Shown here piece by piece: positions 39,509 to 49,556 of a DNA stretch of 64,000 nt (the first letter of the stretch is position 1; every line of letters starts with the position of its first letter). This stretch comes from JACVRW01 sp040509755. GTDB lineage: Bacteria > Actinomycetota > Thermoleophilia > Solirubrobacterales > Thermoleophilaceae. A model generated the notes under the pieces. That model searched no databases and was not told the origin of the DNA. It worked only from the letters and a program-made list of their open reading frames with translations. Position numbers and translations under genes: made by a program. The DNA is taken from NCBI GenBank assembly GCA_040509755.1, contig JBEVKF010000126.1:7090-71089 (forward strand). The letters are read 5' to 3'.

Positions 39509-41187
39509 AGCTCGGCCGCCGCCTCCGCGGCGCCATCCAGGGGCAGGGAGAGCTTCTGCTGGTCGCGCCGAATCTGGACGTCGACCTCGCCGGACTCGAG
39601 GCCGCGCCTGCCGATCGTGAGCCGCAGCGGGCAGCCGAGCAGCTCGGCGTCGGCGAACTTCTCCCCCGGGCTGCGGTCGCGGTCCTCGTACAGCACGTCC
39701 AGGCCCTCCCCGCGCAGCTCGTCGTAGAGGCGGTCAGCCACCGTACGGGCCTCCTCGCCTTCCTTGCCGAGTGTCACCAACTCGACGTCGAAGGGAGCCA
39801 CTGCGCTCGGCCAGGCGATGCCGTTCTCGTCGTGGAACTGCTCGATGGCGGCGGCCATGATGCGCGCCGGTCCGATCCCGTAGGAGCCCATCCAGATGGC
39901 CTGCTCGCTGCCCGACTCGTCGAGGTAGCGAGCCTCGAGCGGCTCCGAATAGCGCGTGCCGAGCTTGAAGATGTTCCCTACCTCGATCGCGGGCTCGATT
40001 CGCAAGATCCCGCCGTTGGGGCAGGTGTCGCCCGCCTCGACCGAGCGCACGTCGGCCCACTCGGTCTCGAAGTCCCTCCCGGGCTCCACTCCCTCCAGAT
40101 GGACGCCGTCGCGGTTGGCGCCGGTCACGAGGCCGTGCAGCCCGCGCAGGGCCTCGTCGCTGACCACCCTCACTGAGGCCCCCACGGGACCGATGAACCC
40201 GGGTCGCGAGCCAAAGATGGCGACCACCTCCGCCTCCTCCGCCGGCCGCGCGGGTGCCCCGAGAGCATTCTGGAGCTTGATTTCGTTGAGGCGGTGGTCG
40301 CCGCGCACGAGGACCAGAACGGGGTCGCTGCCCTCGACCATCACCGGCATTGCCTTGATCAGCGCACCCGCGGGCACCCCCATCAGCTGTGATACCGCTT
40401 CGATGGTAGTCGCGCCCGGCGTGTCCACGGCGCGCGGCTCGGGCAGCGGCTCGGGAAGCCCGTCCACCGGTTGCGGCGTGGCGCTCGCCACCTCCAAGTT
40501 GGCGGCGTACCCAGCGTCTGAGAGAGCGACCTCGTTCTCGCCGGCCGCGCAGGGAGCCATGTACTCGTGCGCGCCCAGCCCGCCCATCATTCCCACGTCT
40601 GACTCCACCCGATACCACTCGAGGCCGGTGCGGTCGAAGATGCGGTCATATGCCTCGATGTGGAGGCCGTACGACTCGTCCAGCCCTGCCAGGTCGCGGT
40701 CGAAGGAGTACGCGTCCTTCATGATGAACTCGCGCGTCCGCAGCACTCCTGCTCGCGGCCGCGGCTCGTCTCGCTCCTTGATCTGGAAGTGGGCGAGGAG
40801 CTTCGGAAGGTCGCGATAGGAGCGGATCTCGCGCGCCGCGTGCCAGGTGATGTTCTCCTCGTGGGTCATGGCGAGCACGAGCTCCGCGCCGCGGCGGTCG
40901 GTGAGCTTGAACAGCTCGTCGATGTCGTAGCGGCCCGTCTTTCGCCAGTTCTCGGCGGGCTGCAGGACGGGCATCAAGAGCTCCGCCGAGCCGATCGCAT
41001 CGAGCTCCTCGCGCACGATCTGCTCGACCTTGCGATGGGTGCGCCAGCCGGCCGGCAGCCAGGTCCACAGGCCGGCTCCGAGCTGGCGGGCCAGCCCGGC
41101 GCGCACGATCAGCTGGTGCGACACCGCCTCGGCATCGGCGGGCGCCTCTCTGACGGTTGGCAGGAAATAGCGAGAAAGTCGTGTCAA
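39490..41187 (-). CDS. proS: Prolyl-tRNA synthetase
   Basis: 565 residues, bacterial-type class II synthetase: RLSRYFLPTV at the start, motif 2 region (FQIKERDEPRPRAGVLRTREFIMKDAYSF split across the core), the YbaK-like editing insertion between about residues 225 and 380, motif 3 (GSYGIGPARIMAAAIEQ) and a C-terminal anticodon-binding domain. TTG 41187 is the only start near the conserved N-terminus. It has no Shine-Dalgarno sequence, and a TATAGT element lies 10 bp upstream, suggesting a leaderless transcript. Confidence 0.96.
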   Translation of the reverse strand: MTRLSRYFLPTVREAPADAEAVSHQLIVRAGLARQLGAGLWTWLPAGWRTHRKVEQIVREELDAIGSAELLMPVLQPAENWRKTGRYDIDELFKLTDRRGAELVLAMTHEENITWHAAREIRSYRDLPKLLAHFQIKERDEPRPRAGVLRTREFIMKDAYSFDRDLAGLDESYGLHIEAYDRIFDRTGLEWYRVESDVGMMGGLGAHEYMAPCAAGENEVALSDAGYAANLEVASATPQPVDGLPEPLPEPRAVDTPGATTIEAVSQLMGVPAGALIKAMPVMVEGSDPVLVLVRGDHRLNEIKLQNALGAPARPAEEAEVVAIFGSRPGFIGPVGASVRVVSDEALRGLHGLVTGANRDGVHLEGVEPGRDFETEWADVRSVEAGDTCPNGGILRIEPAIEVGNIFKLGTRYSEPLEARYLDESGSEQAIWMGSYGIGPARIMAAAIEQFHDENGIAWPSAVAPFDVELVTLGKEGEEARTVADRLYDELRGEGLDVLYEDRDRSPGEKFADAELLGCPLRLTIGRRGLESGEVDVQIRRDQQKLSLPLDGAAEAAAELWKNLP

Positions 41188-41196
41188 GAGGTGGCG

Positions 41197-41202
41197 ACTA
41201 TA
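41197..41202 (-). promoter_or_regulatory. Candidate -10 element for proS
   Basis: TATAGT on the minus strand is placed so that transcription would start at about 41190, within 3-4 bases of the proS TTG codon. The -35 region is weak. The same hexamer occurs before the RsiG-like gene. Confidence 0.35.
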
Positions 41203-41249
41203 AACCGCAAAAGCTCACACTCAGGCCCGAACGCGCCGATCTAGACCGG

Positions 41250-43265
41250 ATGGTGGTGTCGCGGACCCAGGGCGCCGTGCTGCGGTTCTGCGGCTGGCTG
41301 GCCGCTGCGCTGATGGGGTTGTATGCGCTGCAGGTGGGCACCGATCTCGCCGGAAGCGCTGTCACCGACGCGCTCCAGGACTACCTCTACAACGGCCTGC
41401 TCTTCGCCGGGGCGGCGTTCTGCCTTTGGCGGGCGGTGGCGGTGCGCGAGGAGCGGCTCCCCTGGGCCATCATGGGCGTTGCCATCGTCAGCTGGACGTC
41501 CGCGGACGTCATCTGGACGGTGCTCTACGCGAGCGACCCCAACGCGCCCTATCCCAGCACTGCCGACGCTCTGTGGCTCGCGTGGTACCCGGCGAGCTAC
41601 GTGGTTCTGATCCTGCTCGTGCGCTCCAGGATCGCGAGCATCCGGGCGAGCCTCTGGCTCGACGGCGTGATCGGGGCGCTGTGCGTCATCGCGTTCGCGT
41701 TCGCATTCGCGTACGAGCCGATCGTCAATGCCACCTCGGGCACCACCGCCGCCGTGGCCACCAACCTGGCCTACCCGCTCGGCGACACCATCCTCCTCGG
41801 GGTGATCGTGGCCGTCTTCGGGCTGTCCGGCTGGCGGCCCGGCCGCGCCTGGATCATCCTCGGGGCCGGCCTTGCCCTGAATGCGCTCGGGGACGTCATC
41901 TATCTCGTCCAGACCGCTCAGGGCACATACGTCGAGGGCTCGCTTCTGGACGCGTCCTGGCCCGCCTCTTCGCTGCTGGTGGGTCTCGCGGCGTGGCAGC
42001 CGGCAAAGCTCGGGGTCGCACAGCGGGTCGAGGGCCTGCGCGTGGTCCTGATGCCGTTCGTCTGCGGCGTGGTCGCCGTCGCACTGCTGACGTTGGACCG
42101 CTTCGACCGGCTTCCCACCGCCGCGCTCGGCCTCACGATCGCCACCGTGCTGCTCGTGCTCATCCGCACGGCGCTCGTGTTCCGCGACAACCAGCGGATG
42201 ATCGTGGACAGCCGCGAGGAGGCCCACACCGATCCGCTCACCGGACTTCGCAACCGGCGCAGCCTGATGGCGGACCTTGACGAGCAACTGCCGCTGGCCA
42301 CCGAGGCGAACCGGCGCGCGCTGATCCTGTTCGACCTCGACGGCTTCAAGGAGTACAACGACGCGTTCGGCCACCCCGCCGGCGATGGCCTGCTCGTGCG
42401 CTTGGGATTGCGCCTGGCCGATGCCGTACGCGGGCACGGCGGTGCCTACCGGCTTGGCGGCGACGAGTTCTGCGTGCTGCTTCGGCCCGGCCCGGCCGGA
42501 GTGGACCCGCTCGTGAAGGCCTGCGTCTCCGCGCTCAGCGAAAGCGGCGAGGGCTTCGACGTCACCACCTCACACGGCTCCGTGCTGGCTCCCGACGAGG
42601 TCGACGGCGCGACCGAGGCGCTCCAGCTGGCCGATCGCCGCATGTACGCCCGCAAGGGCGGGCGGCGGATGTCGGCCGGGCGCCAGTCGCGCGACGTGCT
42701 CCTGCGGATGCTCTCCGAGCGCCAGCCCGAGCTGCGCGCACACCTGCGCGGGACCGCCGAGCTCGCCCTCGACGTCGGCCGCGAGCTGGATATGGGCCCC
42801 GAGGAGCTGGACGAGGTCGGGCGAGCGGGGGAGCTTCACGACCTGGGCAAGGTCGCGATTCCCGACGCGATCCTCCACAAGCCGGGCTTGCTGGACGAGA
42901 CCGAATGGAGCTTCGTGCGCCGCCACACCATCATCGGCGAGCGGATCCTCCTGGCGGCACCGGCCTTGCGCCCGGTCGCGCGGCTGGTACGCGCGAGCCA
43001 CGAGCGCTTCGATGGCTCGGGCTACCCGGACGGGCTCGCCGGCTCGAACATCCCGCTGGGCTCGCGCGTGGTGGCCGTCTGCGATGCCTTCGATGCGATG
43101 ATCTCCGAGCGCCCCTACAGGGCTACCCGCAGCGCGCCGGACGCCCTGGCCGAGCTGCAGAGCTGCGCCGGGACACAGTTCGATCCCGTTGTGGTGGCCG
43201 CTTTCACGCGCGTGGTCATGCGCCAGACGGCCGACGCTGTGTCGGGACGCGACCACGTCGTGTAG
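41250..43265 (+). CDS. Membrane GGDEF + HD-GYP bifunctional c-di-GMP protein
   Basis: About 671 residues. Eight or more transmembrane helices (about 15-300) form the sensor. The GGDEF domain follows, starting HTDPLTGLRNRRSL, with an intact GGDEF at about 403-407 and no RxxD inhibition site at the expected position. The HD-GYP domain has HD at about 530-531 (LHDLGKVAIPD) and GYP at about 591-593 (DGSGYPDGL). Both synthetic and hydrolytic centres look complete, so net activity must be regulated. ATG 41250 is preferred; an in-frame start at 41157 would overlap the divergent proS start region. Confidence 0.92.
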   Translation: MVVSRTQGAVLRFCGWLAAALMGLYALQVGTDLAGSAVTDALQDYLYNGLLFAGAAFCLWRAVAVREERLPWAIMGVAIVSWTSADVIWTVLYASDPNAPYPSTADALWLAWYPASYVVLILLVRSRIASIRASLWLDGVIGALCVIAFAFAFAYEPIVNATSGTTAAVATNLAYPLGDTILLGVIVAVFGLSGWRPGRAWIILGAGLALNALGDVIYLVQTAQGTYVEGSLLDASWPASSLLVGLAAWQPAKLGVAQRVEGLRVVLMPFVCGVVAVALLTLDRFDRLPTAALGLTIATVLLVLIRTALVFRDNQRMIVDSREEAHTDPLTGLRNRRSLMADLDEQLPLATEANRRALILFDLDGFKEYNDAFGHPAGDGLLVRLGLRLADAVRGHGGAYRLGGDEFCVLLRPGPAGVDPLVKACVSALSESGEGFDVTTSHGSVLAPDEVDGATEALQLADRRMYARKGGRRMSAGRQSRDVLLRMLSERQPELRAHLRGTAELALDVGRELDMGPEELDEVGRAGELHDLGKVAIPDAILHKPGLLDETEWSFVRRHTIIGERILLAAPALRPVARLVRASHERFDGSGYPDGLAGSNIPLGSRVVAVCDAFDAMISERPYRATRSAPDALAELQSCAGTQFDPVVVAAFTRVVMRQTADAVSGRDHVV

Positions 43266-43312
43266 CCCTTCGTGGCTTGACTTTCACTCGCAAAGGTTCA
43301 CCATCGCCCTGA

Positions 43313-43951
43313 ATGGGTGCTCGGGCCGTGATCGTCGAGGATCACGACGCTGTCAGCAAGGGCCTCGAGCTGGTGCTTGGCAAGGCCGGCATCGATGTCG
43401 TGGGGTCCGCTCGTACCGAGGAGGAGGGGTACGAGGTGATCGAACGCGAGCGCCCCAGTCTCGCAATCGTCGATCTCGGGCTGGAGCACGGCTCCGGTGT
43501 GCAACTGGCGCGCCGCCTGAGCGATGCGGAGTGGGATCTCGGCGTGCTGATCTACACCGGCCTCGGGGACGAGTCGCTGCTGCGCCAGGCGCTCGACTCC
43601 GGCGCGCGCGGCTTCGCGCTGAAGGCGGCCCCCGCCAACGAGGTCGTCGCTGCTGCGCGCACGGTCGCCGCGGGCGGCAGTTACGTCGATCCCCGGCTCA
43701 ATCCCTACATCCTCGGGCACGCTGCGACGGATGAGATCGCGGTGCTCTCGCCGCGCGAGCGAGAGGTGATGGCCCTGCTTGCAGAGGGCCTGAACGGGCC
43801 GGAGATCGCCGATCGCCTGTTCATCTCGCCGGCCACGGTCCGCACCCACGTGGAGAACGCGATGCAGAAGCTCGAGGCGCGCACGCGCGTGCACGCGATC
43901 GCGATCGCCCTGCGCCAGGGATTGCTGAAGATCCCCGATTCCCCGTATTGA
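43313..43951 (+). CDS. LuxR/NarL-family response regulator
   Basis: 212 residues. The receiver domain has IVEDHD (acidic pocket), IVDLGL (phospho-acceptor Asp), the Thr of IYTGLGD, and ALKAAP (Lys). The LuxR-type HTH is LSPREREVMALLAEGLNGPEIADRLFISPATVRTHVENAMQKL. It lies 47 bp downstream of the GGDEF/HD-GYP gene on the same strand, so regulation of or by c-di-GMP is likely. A TTGACT hexamer at about 43277 could be a -35 element. The cognate kinase is not adjacent; the orphan kinase at 25.4 kb is of the right class. Confidence 0.92.
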   Translation: MGARAVIVEDHDAVSKGLELVLGKAGIDVVGSARTEEEGYEVIERERPSLAIVDLGLEHGSGVQLARRLSDAEWDLGVLIYTGLGDESLLRQALDSGARGFALKAAPANEVVAAARTVAAGGSYVDPRLNPYILGHAATDEIAVLSPREREVMALLAEGLNGPEIADRLFISPATVRTHVENAMQKLEARTRVHAIAIALRQGLLKIPDSPY

Positions 43952-44071
43952 CCGGGCCTCACATGTGGGCCATGATCGGGTGGTTGGATATCGCGATGTA
44001 CCCGCCCCGTGTGTGAAGGAATGCCGGCAATGCATCGCAACTGCAGTCCCCACCACCCCCCACAGGAAGGG

Positions 44072-44118
44072 GTGGCCGCGAAGCGCCAGTAGGGGCTACC
44101 AAGGCGCATCGCGGCCAC
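44072..44118. terminator. Long hairpin between convergent genes, bidirectional terminator candidate
   Basis: Left arm 44072-44087 and right arm 44103-44118 are 16 bases each and complementary at 15 positions (starting GTGGCCGCG against CGCGGCCAC). The 15-base loop itself contains GTAG-GGG-CTAC, a second small stem. It lies in the 195-bp gap between the response regulator stop and the ispG stop. No T-run adjoins, so it may be a Rho-assisted or processing structure. The rest of the gap shows only a C-rich tract. Confidence 0.5.
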
Positions 44119-44146
44119 TCCGACCTGATTTCTGCGTCCAGGCCGG

Positions 44147-45442
44147 CTAGGCGCGGCTGAAGCGGCGGCCCGCCGTGGGCGAGACGTCCTCGTCCAGTGC
44201 GATCCGCTGAGCCTTGGGCGCGCCGGCCATGGGCAGCGACTGACCGTTGCCGAGTGCCTCCTCGGCGGCGGCCGCGGCCTCCATGGCCGCAAGCCGCTCC
44301 GGCGTGAGCTCGCCGGCGTTCTCCTCTTCGATCTGCTCGAGCCAGGCGGCGCCCTCGGCCGCCTTGCGGGCGTCCACCACGACCTCGCCGCGGTCGATCG
44401 ACTTGTCGATCTCCACGAACAGCGCGTCGACCAGATCGTCCTGGGGCACCTTTCGCAGCGGCTTGCCGTGGGCGAAGATGAGCCCCTCGTTCTTCGCTCC
44501 GGTGATCCCGAAGTCCGCGTGCGAAGCCTCGCCGATCCCGTTGACCGCGCAGCCGAGCACGGCCACCTCGATCGGATCGTCGTACTGGCGCAGGCGCTCC
44601 TCGATGTCGGTGACGACGGTGTCCATGTCGAACTGGAGCCGCCCGCAGGTCGGACAGGCGATCAGCACGGGTCCGCGCTCGCGCAGCTTCAGCGCCTTGA
44701 GGATCTCCCAGGCGACCTTGACCTCCTCCTCCGCGTGGAAGGTGGAGAGCGAGATCCGGATCGTGTCGCCGATGCCGTCGGCCAGCAGCGTCCCAAGCCC
44801 CACGGCCGACTTAAGCGAGCCCGTCCATTTCGTCCCGGCCTCGGTGATGCCGAGGTGCAGCGGATGGTCGATCCGCTCCGAGAGCAGGCGGTTCGAGGCA
44901 ATCGTGTTGGGCACGTTGGTCGACTTGATCGACACCTTGAAGTTCTCGAAGCCGAGTCGCTCCATCAGTTCGACGTGCTCGGTCGCGGCGGTCACCAGGG
45001 CCTCGACGGAGTTCTCTCGCTCGAGGGCGTGGAGGTGCCTGGGTAGGGACCCCGAGTTCACTCCGATGCGCATCGGGGTCCCGGCCGCACGGGCCTTCTC
45101 GACGACCTCGCCGACCTTCTCGTGGCCACCGATGTTGCCGGGGTTGATGCGGATGCAGTGCGCGCCGGCGTCAATCGCCTTGAGCGCCAGCGTGTGATTG
45201 AAATGGATGTCGGCGATCACGGGGATCGGTGACTCGACGACGATCCGCTCGAGCGCGCGCACGTCCTCATCGCGCGGCACGGCGCACCGGACGAGGTCGC
45301 CGCCGGCGTCGGCGATCGCATGGATCTGGCGCATCGTGGCGTCGAAGTCCGCGGTCTCGGTCTTCGTCATCGACTGGACCGCGACCGGGGCGCCGCCACC
45401 GATCTTCACCCCGCCGACGTCTATCTGCTTCCTGGAGGCCAA
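44147..45442 (-). CDS. ispG: 4-hydroxy-3-methylbut-2-enyl diphosphate synthase (IspG/GcpE)
   Basis: About 431 residues. SRKQIDVGGVKIGGGAPVAVQSMTKT, IRINPGNIGG, LGITEAGT and the [4Fe-4S] cysteine segments CPTCGR and LGCAVNGIGEA are present. It reduces MEcPP to HMBPP in the MEP isoprenoid pathway. TTG 45442 is chosen because AGGGG lies 6 bases upstream and the family N-terminus begins there; a TTG at 45511 would add an Arg/Pro-rich leader. A C-terminal tail of about 60 residues rich in Ala/Glu exceeds the usual length. Confidence 0.94.
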   Translation of the reverse strand: MASRKQIDVGGVKIGGGAPVAVQSMTKTETADFDATMRQIHAIADAGGDLVRCAVPRDEDVRALERIVVESPIPVIADIHFNHTLALKAIDAGAHCIRINPGNIGGHEKVGEVVEKARAAGTPMRIGVNSGSLPRHLHALERENSVEALVTAATEHVELMERLGFENFKVSIKSTNVPNTIASNRLLSERIDHPLHLGITEAGTKWTGSLKSAVGLGTLLADGIGDTIRISLSTFHAEEEVKVAWEILKALKLRERGPVLIACPTCGRLQFDMDTVVTDIEERLRQYDDPIEVAVLGCAVNGIGEASHADFGITGAKNEGLIFAHGKPLRKVPQDDLVDALFVEIDKSIDRGEVVVDARKAAEGAAWLEQIEEENAGELTPERLAAMEAAAAAEEALGNGQSLPMAGAPKAQRIALDEDVSPTAGRRFSRA

Positions 45443-45517
45443 GGCCCCTGATGGTAGTGGGCGAAAGATAGCCTCCGCGCGCACCCGGCCGAGCCGGGCG
45501 CTTGCGGCCAAGCCGCG

Positions 45518-47194
<1,677 letters not shown>

Positions 47195-47305
47195 CGCGCA
47201 GCGGTCCGGATGTGCCTTGGCGGTGAGCTGGAAGGCCTCGGCTACCGTCGAGGCGTCCAGCCCGGCGGGCCTGTCGGTACGGACGACGGTGGCGATGGCC
47301 GCAGG

Positions 47306-48382
47306 CTACCGGACCTGGAAGCCCTCGCCCGACAATCGGTCGATGTCGTTCGAGAGGCCGACCAGGAAGATCAGGATGACCAACATGAAGCCGATCACCC
47401 CGGCTCTCTCCATCACCGCGAAGGAGACGGGCTTACGCCTGACCTTCTCCACGATCGCCCAGAAGATGTGGCCGCCGTCCAAGGGCAGGAAGGGGAACAG
47501 GTTCACGATCGCCAGGGACAGCGAGATGATCGCGAGGATCCCCACCACCTCGGCCAGGTCGTTGAGGATCGTCTGGCGGGTGACCTCGTACGAGCCCACC
47601 ACGCCCGAGATCTCCTTGCGCTGCTCGGGGTCGATCAGCCGGGCCGGCAGCTCGAGCGTCATCCGGGTGATGAACCAGAAGCGGTCGGCGGTCAGATCGA
47701 GCGACTCGCCGAACGGAAGCGTCTCGCGGGGACCGCTGGCATACGAGAATCCGAGGCGCGTGCGTTCTGCGACAGGGTCATAGATCGGGGTCAGCTCGAA
47801 GGTCCGCTCGTGCCCGTTTCGCACGACGGTCACCTCGGCGGGCTCGGTGGCCTCGCACCCCTTGACCTGCTTCCCGGGGCACTTGTGGGCGGCGATCTGC
47901 TCCGACAGGTCGACCGGCTTACCGCGCGTGCCGTCGACGGCGACCAGCCTGTCGCCTGGCTTCAGCGTGCCCGCGGCGGGATAGTTCTTCTCGATCACGC
48001 CGACCTTGCTCGTGCCGGTCTCCGCCCCGATCAGGAAGAAGAAGACGAACAGCAGTAGGAAGGCGAGGATCAGGTTCATCGCCGGGCCGGCCGAGATCAC
48101 CACGATCCGCTTCCACACCGGCTGGGCGTAGTAGGCGCGGGTGCGGACCTCGTCGGGCAGGTCCTCCGCCGGGTTCATCCCGCTGATCTTCACGTAGCCG
48201 CCCGCGGGGATCAGCCCGATCGCGTACTCGGTCTCACCCCGCTTTCGGCTGAACAGCGTGGGCGGGAAGAAGAGCGAGAACTTCTCGACCCGCATGCCCA
48301 CAGACTTCGCCGCCCAGAAGTGGCCGAGCTCGTGCAGGATCACCAGCAGGGCGAAGCCCACGAAGGCGAGCAGCCAGCTCAT
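47306..48382 (-). CDS. rseP: RIP metalloprotease RseP/Rip1 (site-2 protease)
   Basis: A 358-residue membrane zinc protease of family M50. HELGH at about 17-21 in the first helix and NLFPFLPLDGGHIFW near residue 300 (the LDG zinc ligand) are the catalytic elements. GGYVKISGM and one PDZ domain (about 125-215, LKPGDRLVAVDG) lie between. It performs regulated intramembrane proteolysis of anti-sigma factors or signal-peptide remnants. It sits in the conserved dxr-rip1-ispG neighbourhood; the start overlaps the dxr stop by 4 bp. Confidence 0.95.
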   Translation of the reverse strand: MSWLLAFVGFALLVILHELGHFWAAKSVGMRVEKFSLFFPPTLFSRKRGETEYAIGLIPAGGYVKISGMNPAEDLPDEVRTRAYYAQPVWKRIVVISAGPAMNLILAFLLLFVFFFLIGAETGTSKVGVIEKNYPAAGTLKPGDRLVAVDGTRGKPVDLSEQIAAHKCPGKQVKGCEATEPAEVTVVRNGHERTFELTPIYDPVAERTRLGFSYASGPRETLPFGESLDLTADRFWFITRMTLELPARLIDPEQRKEISGVVGSYEVTRQTILNDLAEVVGILAIISLSLAIVNLFPFLPLDGGHIFWAIVEKVRRKPVSFAVMERAGVIGFMLVILIFLVGLSNDIDRLSGEGFQVR

Positions 48383-49509
48383 GCCGCGACGCCCCGGGCG
48401 ATCTCACGAGCTTCGCTGTCGGCCTGATAGAGATCGGAGAAGTGGCGGACCGGCCGCGCCGGCAGCTCCGAGAGCGTCGACTCGATCACGCGGGCGATTC
48501 CGGGGAATGACAGCTCGCCGCGGAGGAAGGCGTGCACGGCCACCTCGTTGGCGGCGTTGAGCACGCAGGGAGCGGTTCCCCCCGCCGCCGCCGCGTCGCG
48601 GGCAAGGCGCAGGCAGGCGAAGGTCTCGGTGTCAGGGGCTTCGAAGGTCAGTGCGCCCAGCTCGACGAGGTCGAGGGCGCGCACCGGCACGTCCGCTCGG
48701 TCGGGGTGGTGCAGGGCGTACGAGATCGGCACGCGCATGTCGGGATAACCGAGATGGGCGAGCGAGGCCCCGTCGTTCAGGTGCACGAGCGCGTGGACGA
48801 TCGACTGGGGGTGCACCACCACGTCGATGCGGTCGTATGGCACGCCGAACAGGTGATGGGCCTCGATCAGCTCGAGGCCCTTGTTCATCAGCGTCGCCGA
48901 GTCGATCGTGATCTTCCCGCCCATGTCCCAGGTCGGGTGGGCGAGCGCCTCCTCGCGGGTGATGCCTTCGAGGTCGGTGCGCCCGCGAAACGGGCCGCCG
49001 CTCGCCGTCAGCACCAGCTTGTCGATCGTGCCGGGGCGCTCGCCGGCGATCAGTTGCGCAAGCGCCGAGTGCTCGGAGTCCACCGGGATGAGCTCCGCAC
49101 CGGTCGCCTCGGCGAGCGCGGTGACGAGCTCGCCGCCCACGACGAGCGACTCCTTGTTGGCGAGCGCAAGGTCGATCCCCTCGCCCAGCGTGGCCACGGT
49201 CGGCCCGAGGCCGGCCGATCCGACCAGCGCGTTGAGCACGAGATCGCAGTCGGACTCGGTTATCAACTCCACCAGGCCCTCGGCCCCGCGCAGGACCGGG
49301 CCGGCCGAATGCTCGGCCGCCCGCGTGGCCGCATCCGGATCGGCCAGGGCGATCCGCTCCACCCCGAAACGCGCCGCCTGCTCCAGCAGGAGCTCCCAGC
49401 TCGAGTCCGCCGCGAGGCCGACAACCTCGAGCTCATCGGAGCGCTCAACGACGTCCAGAGCCTGTGTACCTATCGAGCCGGTCGACCCGACTATGAGGAT
49501 CCTGCGCAC
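48379..49509 (-). CDS. dxr: 1-deoxy-D-xylulose 5-phosphate reductoisomerase
   Basis: 376 residues from GTG 49509. ILIVGSTGSIGTQALDVV is the NADPH fold, ALANKESLVVGGELV and IPVDSEHSALAQ the catalytic metal site, and MGGKITIDSATLMNKGLELIEAHHLF the substrate loop. It converts DXP to MEP, the committed step of the MEP pathway whose later enzyme IspG is three genes downstream. Length and motifs are complete. Confidence 0.97.
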   Translation of the reverse strand: MRRILIVGSTGSIGTQALDVVERSDELEVVGLAADSSWELLLEQAARFGVERIALADPDAATRAAEHSAGPVLRGAEGLVELITESDCDLVLNALVGSAGLGPTVATLGEGIDLALANKESLVVGGELVTALAEATGAELIPVDSEHSALAQLIAGERPGTIDKLVLTASGGPFRGRTDLEGITREEALAHPTWDMGGKITIDSATLMNKGLELIEAHHLFGVPYDRIDVVVHPQSIVHALVHLNDGASLAHLGYPDMRVPISYALHHPDRADVPVRALDLVELGALTFEAPDTETFACLRLARDAAAAGGTAPCVLNAANEVAVHAFLRGELSFPGIARVIESTLSELPARPVRHFSDLYQADSEAREIARGVAA

Positions 49510-49556
49510 CGGGCTGAGTGTAGGGAGCGCCTCCACGGCTCCTCCCGGCCGGCGAC

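Noticed and set aside
39490..39510. proS-pgsA overlap as an assembly error
   Set aside because: Both reading frames are intact and a 19-bp overlap is compatible with the tight packing seen throughout.
43276..43300. TTGACT as a full promoter for the response regulator
   Set aside because: No acceptable -10 element at 16-18 bp spacing; kept only as a remark.
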